Below are positions 24,139 through 32,651 of a stretch of 32,963 bases of DNA, in pieces; position 1 is the stretch's first letter, and each line of letters opens with the position of its first letter. The DNA lies in assembly GCA_902797185.1 (NCBI GenBank), contig CADBRV010000084.1, positions 1 to 32,963 on the forward strand. Reading direction: 5' to 3'. The stretch comes from an uncultured Lachnospiraceae bacterium (GTDB taxonomy: Bacteria > Bacillota > Clostridia > Lachnospirales > Lachnospiraceae). The translations under genes were made by a program, and so were the position numbers. The notes under the pieces were generated by a model. It saw nothing but the letters and a program-made list of their open reading frames with translations, did no database searches and was not told where the DNA came from.

Positions 24139-24174
24139 GGTACAAACCATTCCCCATTTGTACAGATTTGTACC
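24139..24174 (-). promoter_or_regulatory. Candidate operator upstream of the beta-helix gene
   Basis: GGTACAAA (24139-24146), TTTGTACA (24157-24164) and TTTGTACC (24167-24174): one inverted and two direct copies of GTACAAA, the direct pair 10 bp apart. It lies 40-76 bases before the ATG in an AT-rich promoter region. Confidence 0.55.
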
Positions 24175-24363
24175 GAACAAAAATATTTTACCCTAAATCT
24201 GCTGATTTTTTCAGGAATCCGCTACAAAGAATTGGAAATCTTTTCACAATTTGTCGTTGTGAGATAAGGTTTTCGTAATAATGGCCCCGGATCATATATA
24301 TCCTTCCCATTGCGGACTATTCGGAATACCCGGCACGTTACCTGGATCAGTAACCGTCACAAC

Positions 24364-25953
24364 TTACCGGCACAGCGGCAGGCGGATAATAAAGCAGGTG
24401 CCCTTTCCTCCCTTCCGAAGTTCGATCGTGCCGCCATGCTGCTCAACAACCGTCTTGGCGATGGAAAGCCCAAGGCCGGTGCCTTTGCCGCTGGTGCGGG
24501 CACTGTCCCCCACCACAAAGGGGTCAAAGGCCTTGTCCTTCATCTCCTCCGGGATCCCCGGACCGTCATCTCCCATCTCCACTACGGCCTGCCCGCCTTC
24601 TTTGCGGACGGAAACAAAGATCTCTGTCCCTTTTTCCGTATGGCGGACGGAGTTGTTGATAATGTTTTCAAATACCCGCTTCAAATGCCCCTGGTCTACA
24701 TTGCACTCCAGTTCCAGGTCTTCGGGGATATCTGCCGAAACCCGGAAGCCGTCCAGCTGCAGCTCGTTATACCTGCCGGCCATATACTCCCGGATGTATT
24801 CACAAAGGTCCGTCTTTTCCAGCCGCAGCGTAAACCCGGGGTGCTCGAGCCTGCTGAACTCCCCGAAGGTATCCGTCAGCTGTCCCAGGTACTGGGCTTT
24901 ATCGCCGATGATCTTCAGATAGGCATGCATTTCATCCTCTGTCACCAGCCCGTCGTTGATGGCATCCACATATCCCTGGATCACGGTCACCGGCGTCTTC
25001 ATGTCATGAGAGATGTCCGCCAGCATCTTGCGCTGCTGTTCCTGCATCTTCTCTCTCTGCCGCTCGCTCTTTTCCAGCTTGTCCTCCATGGTATCAAAAG
25101 CGTTCATGACCTGGGAAACTTCCAGAAGCTGCTGCCCGCCTTTGCGTTTCCTGCGCCCTTTCTTTCCCAGTTCCCCCATTGCCGCCTTTAACGTATCCAA
25201 AGGTTCCTTTACCAGATGGGCAGTGTGCATATTGACAAAGTAAATCGTCAGCAGGGCAAGGACAAAGAAGATGGAAACTTCCAGGAGCGCCAGCCGGTAC
25301 TTGCTGTTCCGGAACGCACGGTGGTTCTCATCCGTATGGATCAGCAGGTACCTCTGCTGGCCGTCCGCCGTCTGGAAGGGATATTTCTGGACCAGGAACT
25401 CCTCATCGAATTCATCATCCACCGTAATCGCCTTTACGACGGTAGAGGAAAACTGGTTTTCCCCCAGCTCCATGCTGCTGTAAAGCACCTTCCGGTCCTG
25501 GTCCAATACCGCGATGCCGGACATCCATTCATCGGAATCTTCATCGCTCTTGACCAGGAGGTATTTCCGGTCTTCATCCGACCCAATGGGGAAAATCGAA
25601 TAATCAATCCCGCTGTAAACCGTAGGAATATATTCCAGATAGTCATCCGGGTACTGGTTTTTGTCATCCGAGCTGCAGTAGAGCACGTCGGCGTTTTCAT
25701 TTACCACCTCGAAATAGCCCTTTTTGCCCAAGGAATTGCCCGCCCTGACCTTGCTGTATTCCTCCTGTTCCAGGCGGTTTTCCTGGCTGATGAGCTTGTC
25801 GATATCAAGCCCGGGCAGCAGGTTATTGATGGCAAAATAATAGAATGCTAAAAAAAGCACGCCCATCAGGATAATCAGCACAATCATCAAGGCTGAATTC
25901 CGGACCAGCATGCCATAAATGCTTTTTTCCTGTTTTTTCTCTCTGGTCGGCAT
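24364..25953 (-). CDS. VanS-like sensor histidine kinase
   Basis: A 529-residue membrane sensor. Helix 1 is at about 20-42 and helix 2 at about 222-241; between them is a ~180-residue extracellular domain rich in Asp/Glu. HAMP-like and coiled-coil segments (about 245-310) lead to the HisKA box ISHDMKTPVTVIQGY with His316; the HATPase domain has the N-box FENIINNSVRH (about 428-438), DDGPGIP and GTGLGLSI. It phosphorylates the regulator encoded 4 bases upstream. The acidic sensor domain suits detection of cationic peptides or metal-bridged envelope changes, an inference. Confidence 0.9.
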   Translation of the reverse strand: MPTREKKQEKSIYGMLVRNSALMIVLIILMGVLFLAFYYFAINNLLPGLDIDKLISQENRLEQEEYSKVRAGNSLGKKGYFEVVNENADVLYCSSDDKNQYPDDYLEYIPTVYSGIDYSIFPIGSDEDRKYLLVKSDEDSDEWMSGIAVLDQDRKVLYSSMELGENQFSSTVVKAITVDDEFDEEFLVQKYPFQTADGQQRYLLIHTDENHRAFRNSKYRLALLEVSIFFVLALLTIYFVNMHTAHLVKEPLDTLKAAMGELGKKGRRKRKGGQQLLEVSQVMNAFDTMEDKLEKSERQREKMQEQQRKMLADISHDMKTPVTVIQGYVDAINDGLVTEDEMHAYLKIIGDKAQYLGQLTDTFGEFSRLEHPGFTLRLEKTDLCEYIREYMAGRYNELQLDGFRVSADIPEDLELECNVDQGHLKRVFENIINNSVRHTEKGTEIFVSVRKEGGQAVVEMGDDGPGIPEEMKDKAFDPFVVGDSARTSGKGTGLGLSIAKTVVEQHGGTIELRKGGKGTCFIIRLPLCR

Positions 25954-25957
25954 ATCG

Positions 25958-26665
25958 CTATCTTATAACCTCACCCAGCTTGTAGCCCAAGCCCCGCACC
26001 GTAATCAGGTAATGGGGGTTGCGGCTGTCCTCTTCCAGCTTGTCCCGCAGGTTGGAAATGTGGACCATGATCGTGTTCTCATCGCCTTCACAGGATACCC
26101 CGTTCAGCTGCCTGCTGATCTGGAGCTTTGTGAAGACTTTCCCCGGATTTTCCATAAAGAAAGCCAGGATTTTCAGCTCCGTAGGGGTGGCCTGGACCTG
26201 CTTTCCCCCTTTATATAACTGCATGGAACGCAGGTCAATGCGGAGGTCTTCAAAAGTGAGCTCTTCCCTCTCTTTTGCCTTTGACGTCTCCCCACCCAGC
26301 TGGTAAAAACGGCGCAGGGCTGAACGCACCCTGGCCATGACTTCCAGCGGGTTGAAGGGCTTTACCAGGTAATCATCGGCGCCCAGGTCCAGGCCCAAGA
26401 TCTTGTCGCTGTCCTCCCGTTTTGCGGACAGCACCAGGATGGGCATATTGTACCGCTCCCGGACCTTGCGGATCAGCGTATAGCCATCCATCTTGGGCAT
26501 CATGATGTCAAAAATGCCCAGGTCTGTTTTTTCTTTTTCCAGTATTTCCAACGCCTCGACCCCGTTTTCCGCCGCCAGGACCTTGTATCCTTCATTTTCC
26601 AGGTAGAGCCGGAGGAGCCGGATAATGTCTTTATCATCTTCCGCGATTAAGATTGTATACTGCAT
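25958..26665 (-). CDS. OmpR/VanR-family response regulator
   Basis: A 235-residue regulator. The receiver domain has the acidic pocket EDD (9-11), phospho-acceptor Asp53 in FDIMMPKMDG, and the later Thr/Ser and Lys positions (LSAKRED). The C-terminal OmpR winged helix is clear (PTELKILAFFMENPGKVFTK...VHISNLRDKLE...VRGLGYKL). I start at the ATG at 26665; an extension to 26776 has no family support. It lies 144 bases after the SGNH gene with no strong terminator between, so it may be read through from the dlt-like operon. Confidence 0.92.
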   Translation of the reverse strand: MQYTILIAEDDKDIIRLLRLYLENEGYKVLAAENGVEALEILEKEKTDLGIFDIMMPKMDGYTLIRKVRERYNMPILVLSAKREDSDKILGLDLGADDYLVKPFNPLEVMARVRSALRRFYQLGGETSKAKEREELTFEDLRIDLRSMQLYKGGKQVQATPTELKILAFFMENPGKVFTKLQISRQLNGVSCEGDENTIMVHISNLRDKLEEDSRNPHYLITVRGLGYKLGEVIR

Positions 26666-26808
26666 ATTTTTCTGCCGCTCCTGCCTTCTCGTTCCTGCAC
26701 CAGCTGTACCGGAAATAGTCCAAGATGGACGCCCTGCTGTCCTCACATTTCCGGCGGGAAGTATCCCTACGGGCATCTTTCCCGCCGGGAATGCATCATG
26801 CTTTTTCC

Positions 26809-27828
26809 TTATTTACTGCTGGCATTGGCCTGTCCCTGCCCGTCAGATTGGATCTGTGCGATATTCCCTTCGATGATGGACATGAATTTGGCGGACCTGG
26901 TATCCCATTTGGCATAAGCGGAATCACCCCTGTGGTCCGTAAGCCCCATATCCTGCAAAACAGAAAGGAAATATTCCGTGGTCTTATAAGCCCCTGCGTC
27001 ATTCAGATGGTCGCCCTGGTCCCTGGTGTCCGTACTCCAGTCGATTCCCAGCTTGTCTGCCTTGAGGTTCAGGTCAATGTAAGTAATATTTTTCACATCC
27101 GCCAGCTCCTGCAGGCCGTTGTGCTTCTCCATGTTGTAATTCTTTGGCGATGGCGCGCTGTATAAAATCAGCTTCGCGCCGATGTCTTTGCATTTCTGCT
27201 GGATTTCCCCAAGGGCTTTCTGGGTTACCCAGCTGACCTGCTTTACCTTGTCAGTCTGCCGCATATAATTCTTGGTGGTGATGCAGCCATCTACATTATA
27301 ATTGATATGGTAGCCATTCCAAGACTTAATGACAGCGGAATTTTTCCTGCCGATCTGCTTCCAGAGGTTATGGTACTGGAATACAGGGAATACCTCCGAA
27401 AGGCGGACATTAAAGATATCCTTGAAGCCGGAACCGGAGCCCCCGTCCCGATACAAAGCATCTGTCTCCAGCAGGACCACCTTTGGCTTCTGGGTCTGCA
27501 GCGCCACATTCAGCATATGCAGGGTCTCCGCCATGTTCTGCCCCGGCTGCCCTGCCACGAAAGAAGTAATCCCTCCCTCTGAGTACAGCTGCATAGGGGA
27601 AACCGTCGTATAGCTTTCACTGTCCCCCAGTACCAGGACATCGATGCTGTCCTTCTTCTGTGCCATCAGCAGCATCTCCACGGAATTGCGCTTCATGATT
27701 TTGTTGTCGGAGGAATACAATGCCAGACGGAAAAACGCCTGGGATGTAATCATGAGCAGAAGCACCAGGATCAGGAAAAAGGCGGTGATCCGAAGCCCCA
27801 CAGAATCATTTCTATGTTTTTTCTCCAT
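26809..27828 (-). CDS. DltD/AlgJ-like SGNH-fold protein of the dlt-like operon
   Basis: A 339-residue protein anchored by one N-terminal helix (about 13-34), with the rest outside the membrane. The SGNH nucleophile block is VLVLGDSESYTTVSP with Ser70, and the C-terminal block is GDHLNDAGA with His274. DltD and AlgJ/AlgX proteins with this fold partner an MBOAT acyltransferase and move the acyl group to the final polymer. Its gene follows the MBOAT gene closely and is the last one of the operon. The GDSE motif is closer to the AlgJ/PatB type than to classical DltD, so the acceptor may be a polysaccharide rather than lipoteichoic acid. Confidence 0.8.
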   Translation of the reverse strand: MEKKHRNDSVGLRITAFFLILVLLLMITSQAFFRLALYSSDNKIMKRNSVEMLLMAQKKDSIDVLVLGDSESYTTVSPMQLYSEGGITSFVAGQPGQNMAETLHMLNVALQTQKPKVVLLETDALYRDGGSGSGFKDIFNVRLSEVFPVFQYHNLWKQIGRKNSAVIKSWNGYHINYNVDGCITTKNYMRQTDKVKQVSWVTQKALGEIQQKCKDIGAKLILYSAPSPKNYNMEKHNGLQELADVKNITYIDLNLKADKLGIDWSTDTRDQGDHLNDAGAYKTTEYFLSVLQDMGLTDHRGDSAYAKWDTRSAKFMSIIEGNIAQIQSDGQGQANASSK

Positions 27829-27849
27829 TACACGCTCCTTCCGGATCCT

Positions 27850-29379
27850 TTAGAATCCCGCATAGATCAGGTCTACCTTCTGGTAGCCCGCGCCATAAGC
27901 GCCAAAAATCACAACCGCAAAGACCAGGCAGTATACCAGCGCCCAGCGAACCGGCGTCTTCTTTTGGGAAACCAGCTCCCAGACATGGATATCCTTTTCC
28001 TTCAAAAGGTCATAAACAAAAACAGTTGCCGTACCGAGGATAATGACGGCAAAATCCCATGCATCCAGCCCCAGTTTCAGAAGGCTTCCATCCCACATGG
28101 AGGAAATATGGAACTGGTAGAAAATGCTGCGGAACATGGCAAGGCCCGCCCTAAGGCCGTTGGCACGGAAGAACATCTCGCCTGTAAAAATAATGAGCCA
28201 GGTCCGGAGGATCCGGAACAGGTGCCAGAACCAGGAGTCCTTGGAAAGGCCGGTCTTTTTGTAAAAGCCTTTCTTTACCGGCTCCAGCACTTCTTCCAAT
28301 TCCAAAAGCACCAGGTAGTAAATCCCGTAAAAGATGTAATTCCACTGGGGGCCATGCCACAAACCGTTGAACATCCACACCGGTGCCAGCGCCATGGCGG
28401 AAATCGTGACCTTGGCGATGTATTTGCCATATTTCTTCCTGGCGAACTTGTTCCATTTCTTGGCGGCATCGGAAGTGGTCACCGGATAAAAGATATAAGT
28501 CTTGCACCAGACACCCAGGGTGATGTGCCACCTGCGCCAGAACTCGGCCGCGGTCTGGGAGAAAAAAGGCTGCCGGAAGTTTTCCGGAAGTTTGATCCCG
28601 AACATCTGGGCGGAACCGATGACGATATCCATGACGCCGGAAAATTCCATATAAAGCTGCAGCGCGTAAAACACGCCGGAAATGGCAATCATGGAGCCAT
28701 GGTACTGGGTGTAATTGGTAAACAGCGTGCCCACCGCGGTATTCAGCCGGTCGGCGATCAGCATTTTCTTAAAAAGGCCCCAGACAATGCGGATGGCTCC
28801 ATCCCTTATGTTATTAAGGTGCAGGTCCTCGCCCTGGGTAAGCTGCATAGCCGTATCCTGGTAGCGGGCGATGGGGCCCTCCATGGTCTGGGGGAAGAAG
28901 CCCAGAAACAGGGCGACCCGGCAGAAATCATGGTCCGACCCTGCCCTGCCCCAGTCCACCTCCAGAAGGTAGCTGACGGCTTCCAATGTATAAAAGGAAA
29001 TGCCGATGGGCACCAGGATGTGCAGGCCGGGGATGTTGTGCCAGCCGGTCCCCGCGCTGCCGATGGTGTTTATGATTTTGATAAAAAAGTTTGTGTATTT
29101 TACATACAGCAGGGTGCCGAACAGCCCCGCTATGCCGATCCCGCACAAAGCCTTCCTTGGGGCAGACTTCAGTGGGAATTTCTCCATAGCCAGGCCAAGC
29201 AGGTATACAAAAACCGTCGTACCAACCAGATAGAGGAGCAGGTATTGGCTGCACAAATAGAAATAAATCCAGCTGGATGCCAGCAGCGTATATTTTCGAT
29301 ATGCGGCCGGCGTCAGCTTATATGCGATAAGTACAGCCGGCAGGAAAATTGCCAGGTACGGCAGTTGATTGTAAGCCAT
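27850..29379 (-). CDS. DltB-like MBOAT membrane acyltransferase
   Basis: A 509-residue, ~11-helix membrane-bound O-acyltransferase. The two family histidines are visible: His285 in FWRRWHITLGVW and His342 in FNGLWHGPQWNYI. DltB uses such a channel to pass the acyl group from carrier protein in the cytoplasm to the outside. I start at the ATG at 29379, preceded by AAGGGG; an in-frame ATG at 29409 lies in repeat copy C. It sits between the carrier gene and the SGNH gene, the usual partners. A 100-base spacer with a two-hairpin repeat separates it from the carrier gene. Confidence 0.9.
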   Translation of the reverse strand: MAYNQLPYLAIFLPAVLIAYKLTPAAYRKYTLLASSWIYFYLCSQYLLLYLVGTTVFVYLLGLAMEKFPLKSAPRKALCGIGIAGLFGTLLYVKYTNFFIKIINTIGSAGTGWHNIPGLHILVPIGISFYTLEAVSYLLEVDWGRAGSDHDFCRVALFLGFFPQTMEGPIARYQDTAMQLTQGEDLHLNNIRDGAIRIVWGLFKKMLIADRLNTAVGTLFTNYTQYHGSMIAISGVFYALQLYMEFSGVMDIVIGSAQMFGIKLPENFRQPFFSQTAAEFWRRWHITLGVWCKTYIFYPVTTSDAAKKWNKFARKKYGKYIAKVTISAMALAPVWMFNGLWHGPQWNYIFYGIYYLVLLELEEVLEPVKKGFYKKTGLSKDSWFWHLFRILRTWLIIFTGEMFFRANGLRAGLAMFRSIFYQFHISSMWDGSLLKLGLDAWDFAVIILGTATVFVYDLLKEKDIHVWELVSQKKTPVRWALVYCLVFAVVIFGAYGAGYQKVDLIYAGF

Positions 29380-29400
29380 CTCCAGACCCCTTTTGGAACA

Positions 29401-29474
29401 TGTCATCACCTAAAAGGCGGTGACGCAGGCCATGCCCATGCGCTTGCACGTATTTTATGGGCATGGCTCTCCTT
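29401..29474 (-). repeat. Two-hairpin intergenic repeat, copy C, inside the dlt-like operon
   Basis: GTCATCACC pairs with GGCGGTGAC; GCCATGCCCATG pairs with CATGGGCATGGC. On the minus strand it starts AAGGAGAGCCATG. The ATG present in the other copies after this point is ATA here, but the ATG in GCCATGCCC opens a different small frame. It fills the gap between the carrier and MBOAT genes. Confidence 0.75.
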
Positions 29475-29482
29475 AATGAAAC

Positions 29483-29725
29483 TTATGCCATCAGGCGCTC
29501 TACCATCTGTGCCATGTCATCCACAGAATTGAAGTTGGAAGCTACCATGTCGACGGCGCTGACTTTGATATCAAACTCGTCTTCCAGCTCGCCAACCAGG
29601 GAGATGATCGCAAACGAATCCAGGATATGGTCATCAATCAGATGCTCCTCCGATGCATAATCGATGCTGTCATCGATGTCTTCCAGGATCTCGGTAATCT
29701 TCTCTTTCATTTCGTCTTTTGTCAT
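29483..29725 (-). CDS. DltC-like carrier protein
   Basis: An 80-residue acidic four-helix carrier. The phosphopantetheine attachment site is Ser37 in DHILDSFAIISLV, the LDSF form seen in DltC and related single carriers. It would accept the aminoacyl group from the adenylating ligase encoded upstream and hand it to the MBOAT protein. GGAGG lies 8 bases before the ATG. Unlike the carrier-like protein at 14990-15244, it keeps the serine. Confidence 0.9.
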   Translation of the reverse strand: MTKDEMKEKITEILEDIDDSIDYASEEHLIDDHILDSFAIISLVGELEDEFDIKVSAVDMVASNFNSVDDMAQMVERLMA

Positions 29726-29894
29726 AATGCTGCCTCCGTTCTTGTCTGAAAAATTGTCTTTTTTCTTATTTTATATCTTCTGCCCGGATGGGCAGCAGAT
29801 AACGTTAGTTATATATTTCCATATCTTTTGTCTCTTCTGGCAGATGGCCATATTTGCCAGGCTTCTACCAGGCTATTTGGTTTGCACTATGTCC
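29726..29894. other. Spacer between decarboxylase and carrier genes
   Basis: A 169-base AT-rich gap with a small hairpin, CTGCCC-ATC-CGGGCAG, and a TATAAA-like box on the minus strand that might be an internal promoter. No gene is visible. Confidence 0.4.
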
Positions 29895-31127
29895 TCATGC
29901 ATGATCCGATTTGTCAAGTGCCAGGCTTTCTTTTTCTGCCCTGCAGCAGTTCATAGGCCAGCTTTCCTGGCTGCGCCTGAGCCAGCGTGCTCCTTTTTCC
30001 CTGGAGTAAACCGCGATGCCCGGAATCTCATGGCTCAGGAAAAGCGCCATGCCTTCCAGCATGGAGTAGGCCCCGGCATTTTCAAATACCAAAAGGTCCC
30101 CAAGAGAAAGCTCTCCTAATTCCTGTTCCGCCACCAGCACGTCATTTACCGTGCACAAGCTCCCGCAGATGGTCCAGGTCTTGCCTGAAGGCTCCCGGAA
30201 ATCTCCCTCCGCCGGCAGCACCTTGAGGAAGGGATGGTACATCCCACGAATCTGCCCGTCATAGTGCAGTTGGTGGATGCCGCCGTCTACGATGCAGTAT
30301 GCCCTTCCATCGCTTTCCTTGATATCGGAAGCCTTTGTGACATAGCATCCACAGGATGCCGCGATGGCCCGTCCCATCTCGATGGTGACATGCCCGCTCC
30401 ACTGCATGGAACGGATGGCGCCGCAGACCTCTTCCATAAATTCCCTGCCCACCGGCTTCTGGTCCTGGAAATAGGAGAATGCCATGCCGGTGCCAAACTC
30501 CAGCTCCGGCACTTTCCCGGTTTCCCTTTCCAGATCCTGCAGGAAGGCATCCAGCTTTTCCACCTCGCCCAGGAGCTTTTTGGTACGGGACTTCTGGGTG
30601 CCGGAGAAGAAATGGATCCCGCTGATTTCCAGACAGGGCTCTTCTTTTGCGGCAAGGCAGATCTTTTTCACTGTTTCCTGATCCATGCCGAACTGGTTGC
30701 CGCTGGTAAGCCTGGGATAGATGGAAAGGTGGCAGGAATGTTCCCTGGACCACCTGGCCAGGATTTCATACTGCGCCGGGGATTCCACGGTGTACCTGCA
30801 GCGTCCGCCGCATTCTTCCAGGATTTCTTCCAGTTCTTTTTCCTTCTTCAGGACGCCGGAGATCAAAAGCTTTTCCGGAGCGATGCCTTCTGTCCGGCAA
30901 ATTTTGTATTCCCCGAAGGAACACACTTCCAGGCGGTCCGTAATGCGTGCCAGATGGGCAGCTAAAAACGGGTTGCTCTTAATGGCAAAGCAAAGGCCGA
31001 TGCCCCCGCCCATCCAGCTCTTTAAATCATCCACCCTGCTGCCCAGCTTATCTAAATCCAGCAGGTAGAAGGGCGTCCCTTCTTCCTCTTCCAGCCGGCG
31101 CAGGACTGTTTCCATCTTTTCAGCCAT
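29895..31127 (-). CDS. Type III PLP decarboxylase (LysA/BtrK-like) in the dlt-like operon
   Basis: A 410-residue fold-type III PLP enzyme. Lys50 in CFAIKSNP is the PLP lysine; His172 in GIHFFSGTQ matches the GxHxHxGS block; the glycine loop is FGTGMAFSY; EMGRAI (250-255) stands for EPGR; GSLCTVNDV with Cys325 and FENAGAYSM (348-356) are the catalytic C-terminal motifs of diaminopimelate/ornithine decarboxylases. Retention of Cys325 favours a decarboxylase over a racemase. The ATG overlaps the ligase stop by 8 bases, so the two are translationally coupled. Diaminopimelate decarboxylation for lysine is unlikely in this setting; BtrK, which decarboxylates an ACP-bound glutamyl thioester, is a closer model. 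Confidence 0.85.
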   Translation of the reverse strand: MAEKMETVLRRLEEEEGTPFYLLDLDKLGSRVDDLKSWMGGGIGLCFAIKSNPFLAAHLARITDRLEVCSFGEYKICRTEGIAPEKLLISGVLKKEKELEEILEECGGRCRYTVESPAQYEILARWSREHSCHLSIYPRLTSGNQFGMDQETVKKICLAAKEEPCLEISGIHFFSGTQKSRTKKLLGEVEKLDAFLQDLERETGKVPELEFGTGMAFSYFQDQKPVGREFMEEVCGAIRSMQWSGHVTIEMGRAIAASCGCYVTKASDIKESDGRAYCIVDGGIHQLHYDGQIRGMYHPFLKVLPAEGDFREPSGKTWTICGSLCTVNDVLVAEQELGELSLGDLLVFENAGAYSMLEGMALFLSHEIPGIAVYSREKGARWLRRSQESWPMNCCRAEKESLALDKSDHA

Positions 31128-32622
31128 CTGTAATCCCTGCCTCTTCCCGCAGCTTTTTCCGGTCTGTCTTCCCATGCTGCGTTACCGGGAAGGACTCTTT
31201 GCATATGAACTTGTTGGGGATCATGTAATTGGGGATCAGTTCCTTAAGCCCCTTGCGGAGCTCCTTTTTGTCCAGGTCGCCCAGGTAAAAGCCGATGACC
31301 CTGTTTTTCCTCTGGTCATACAGGCAGCAGGCCCTGCGGACCCCCTCTACCTTTTCCATGGCATTTTCCACTTCGCCAAGCTCGATGCGGTGGCCCATGT
31401 GCTTGATCTGGTTATCCTGCCGGCCGGTGAAATGAAGGAGCCCGTCCTGGCCGTAGTAACCGATGTCGCCGGTGAGGTAAACCCTCTCCCCGTCCCGGAG
31501 GATGAAGCTTTCCGCGGTCCTCTGGGGGTCATGGTAATAACCGTCCGCCAGGGATTCCCCGCTGACAGCGATCTGTCCTTGCTGTCCTTCCCCATGGACT
31601 TCCTGCCCAGCTTCGTCTAAAAGGAATACCTTCCTGCCCGGGAAGGGGCTGCCGATGGGAAGCGGCGCGTCGTCTTCCAGGTGGGACGGTACTTCGTAAA
31701 AGGTGCAGTTGCAGGTGATTTCCGAAGGGCCGTACAGATTTACAAATTTCACACCTGGCAGTGCCTGCTGCCATACCTTGAGCTGGCGCACCGGCATCAC
31801 TTCCCCGCTGAACATGGCCAGGCGCAGCTTCTCGGGGATCTTGTACTCGAACCCGCCGAAGGCGGAAATCATGCACATGGCCGTCACTGCCCAGACCAGC
31901 ACCGTGATCTCATGGTCAACCAAGAAGTCCACCAGCTGTCCCGGCACGGCAAACAGCGTGCGGGGGATGACCACCATCTGGGCTCCGGTATAAAGGGAGG
32001 TAAAAATATCCTTTACCGAAACGTCAAAATCGAAGGGCGCCTGGTTCCCGATAATGTCATCCTCGGTGATGCCGAACTGCTGCGCAAAATGGCGGATAAA
32101 CTGGCTGGCTGCCTGATGGCTTACCACTACGCCTTTCGGCTCACCGGTGGAGCCGGAAGTAAATACCGTATACAAAGGGTCTTCCAGGGAAGCACCCTGG
32201 CGGATTTCCTGAAGCCTGGCTTTCTCAGCCGGATGGTCCAGCACTTCCTCCGGCAGGAATACTTTGCTTTCCCCCGCGCAGGAACGGACCTTTTCCTCTA
32301 CCTGCTTTTCCGTAATGACCACCGGCGCCTGCAGCCTGCGCAGGATTTTCTCCATCCTCTCAGCCGGCTGCTCCGGGTCGATGAATACGTAAAAGCCGCC
32401 GCTGTAAAGCACGCTGTAGAGCAGCTCCAAAGCGGTGCAGCTTTTTTCTACCACGATGGCTACCGGGTCCTTATGGCCCACATACCGGGAAAGGAAAGTC
32501 CCTCCCTGTTTTGCCTTATTCTCTAACGTATCCCAGGTAACGGAAGTATCCGCGTCGGATACGGCGATATGCGTCGGAATGCGGCTGGCGGTTTTTTCCA
32601 GCCATTCTGTCATGGAATGCAT
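31120..32622 (-). CDS. DltA-like amino-acid adenylating ligase
   Basis: A 500-residue stand-alone adenylation enzyme. Motifs are the P-loop TSGSTGEPKG (about 155-164), FDFDVSVKD (about 197-205), NLYGPSE, YLTGDIGYY with Asp386, GRQDNQIKHMGHRIEL and the C-terminal HGKTDRKKL with catalytic Lys485. This is the DltA shape and length: it activates an amino acid with ATP and loads it on the carrier protein. Ser272 (in AMFSGEV) occupies the place of the Cys in DltA (FCGEV) that helps select D-alanine, so the substrate may differ. I prefer the ATG at 32622 (GGGGG 6 bases upstream) over 32628. First gene of the operon. Confidence 0.88.
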   Translation of the reverse strand: MHSMTEWLEKTASRIPTHIAVSDADTSVTWDTLENKAKQGGTFLSRYVGHKDPVAIVVEKSCTALELLYSVLYSGGFYVFIDPEQPAERMEKILRRLQAPVVITEKQVEEKVRSCAGESKVFLPEEVLDHPAEKARLQEIRQGASLEDPLYTVFTSGSTGEPKGVVVSHQAASQFIRHFAQQFGITEDDIIGNQAPFDFDVSVKDIFTSLYTGAQMVVIPRTLFAVPGQLVDFLVDHEITVLVWAVTAMCMISAFGGFEYKIPEKLRLAMFSGEVMPVRQLKVWQQALPGVKFVNLYGPSEITCNCTFYEVPSHLEDDAPLPIGSPFPGRKVFLLDEAGQEVHGEGQQGQIAVSGESLADGYYHDPQRTAESFILRDGERVYLTGDIGYYGQDGLLHFTGRQDNQIKHMGHRIELGEVENAMEKVEGVRRACCLYDQRKNRVIGFYLGDLDKKELRKGLKELIPNYMIPNKFICKESFPVTQHGKTDRKKLREEAGITDG

Positions 32623-32651
32623 GTACATCCCCCTTTCCTCAATCTGCCATC

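Noticed and set aside
27814-29532. 572-codon open frame opposite the MBOAT gene
   Set aside because: No ribosome site, no protein-like pattern, and the opposite strand is a clear MBOAT with both histidines.
29895-31127. Lysine biosynthesis diaminopimelate decarboxylase (lysA)
   Set aside because: The fold matches, but overlap with the DltA-like ligase gene, the departure EMGR for EPGR and the absence of lysine genes argue for a dedicated role; lysA remains formally possible.
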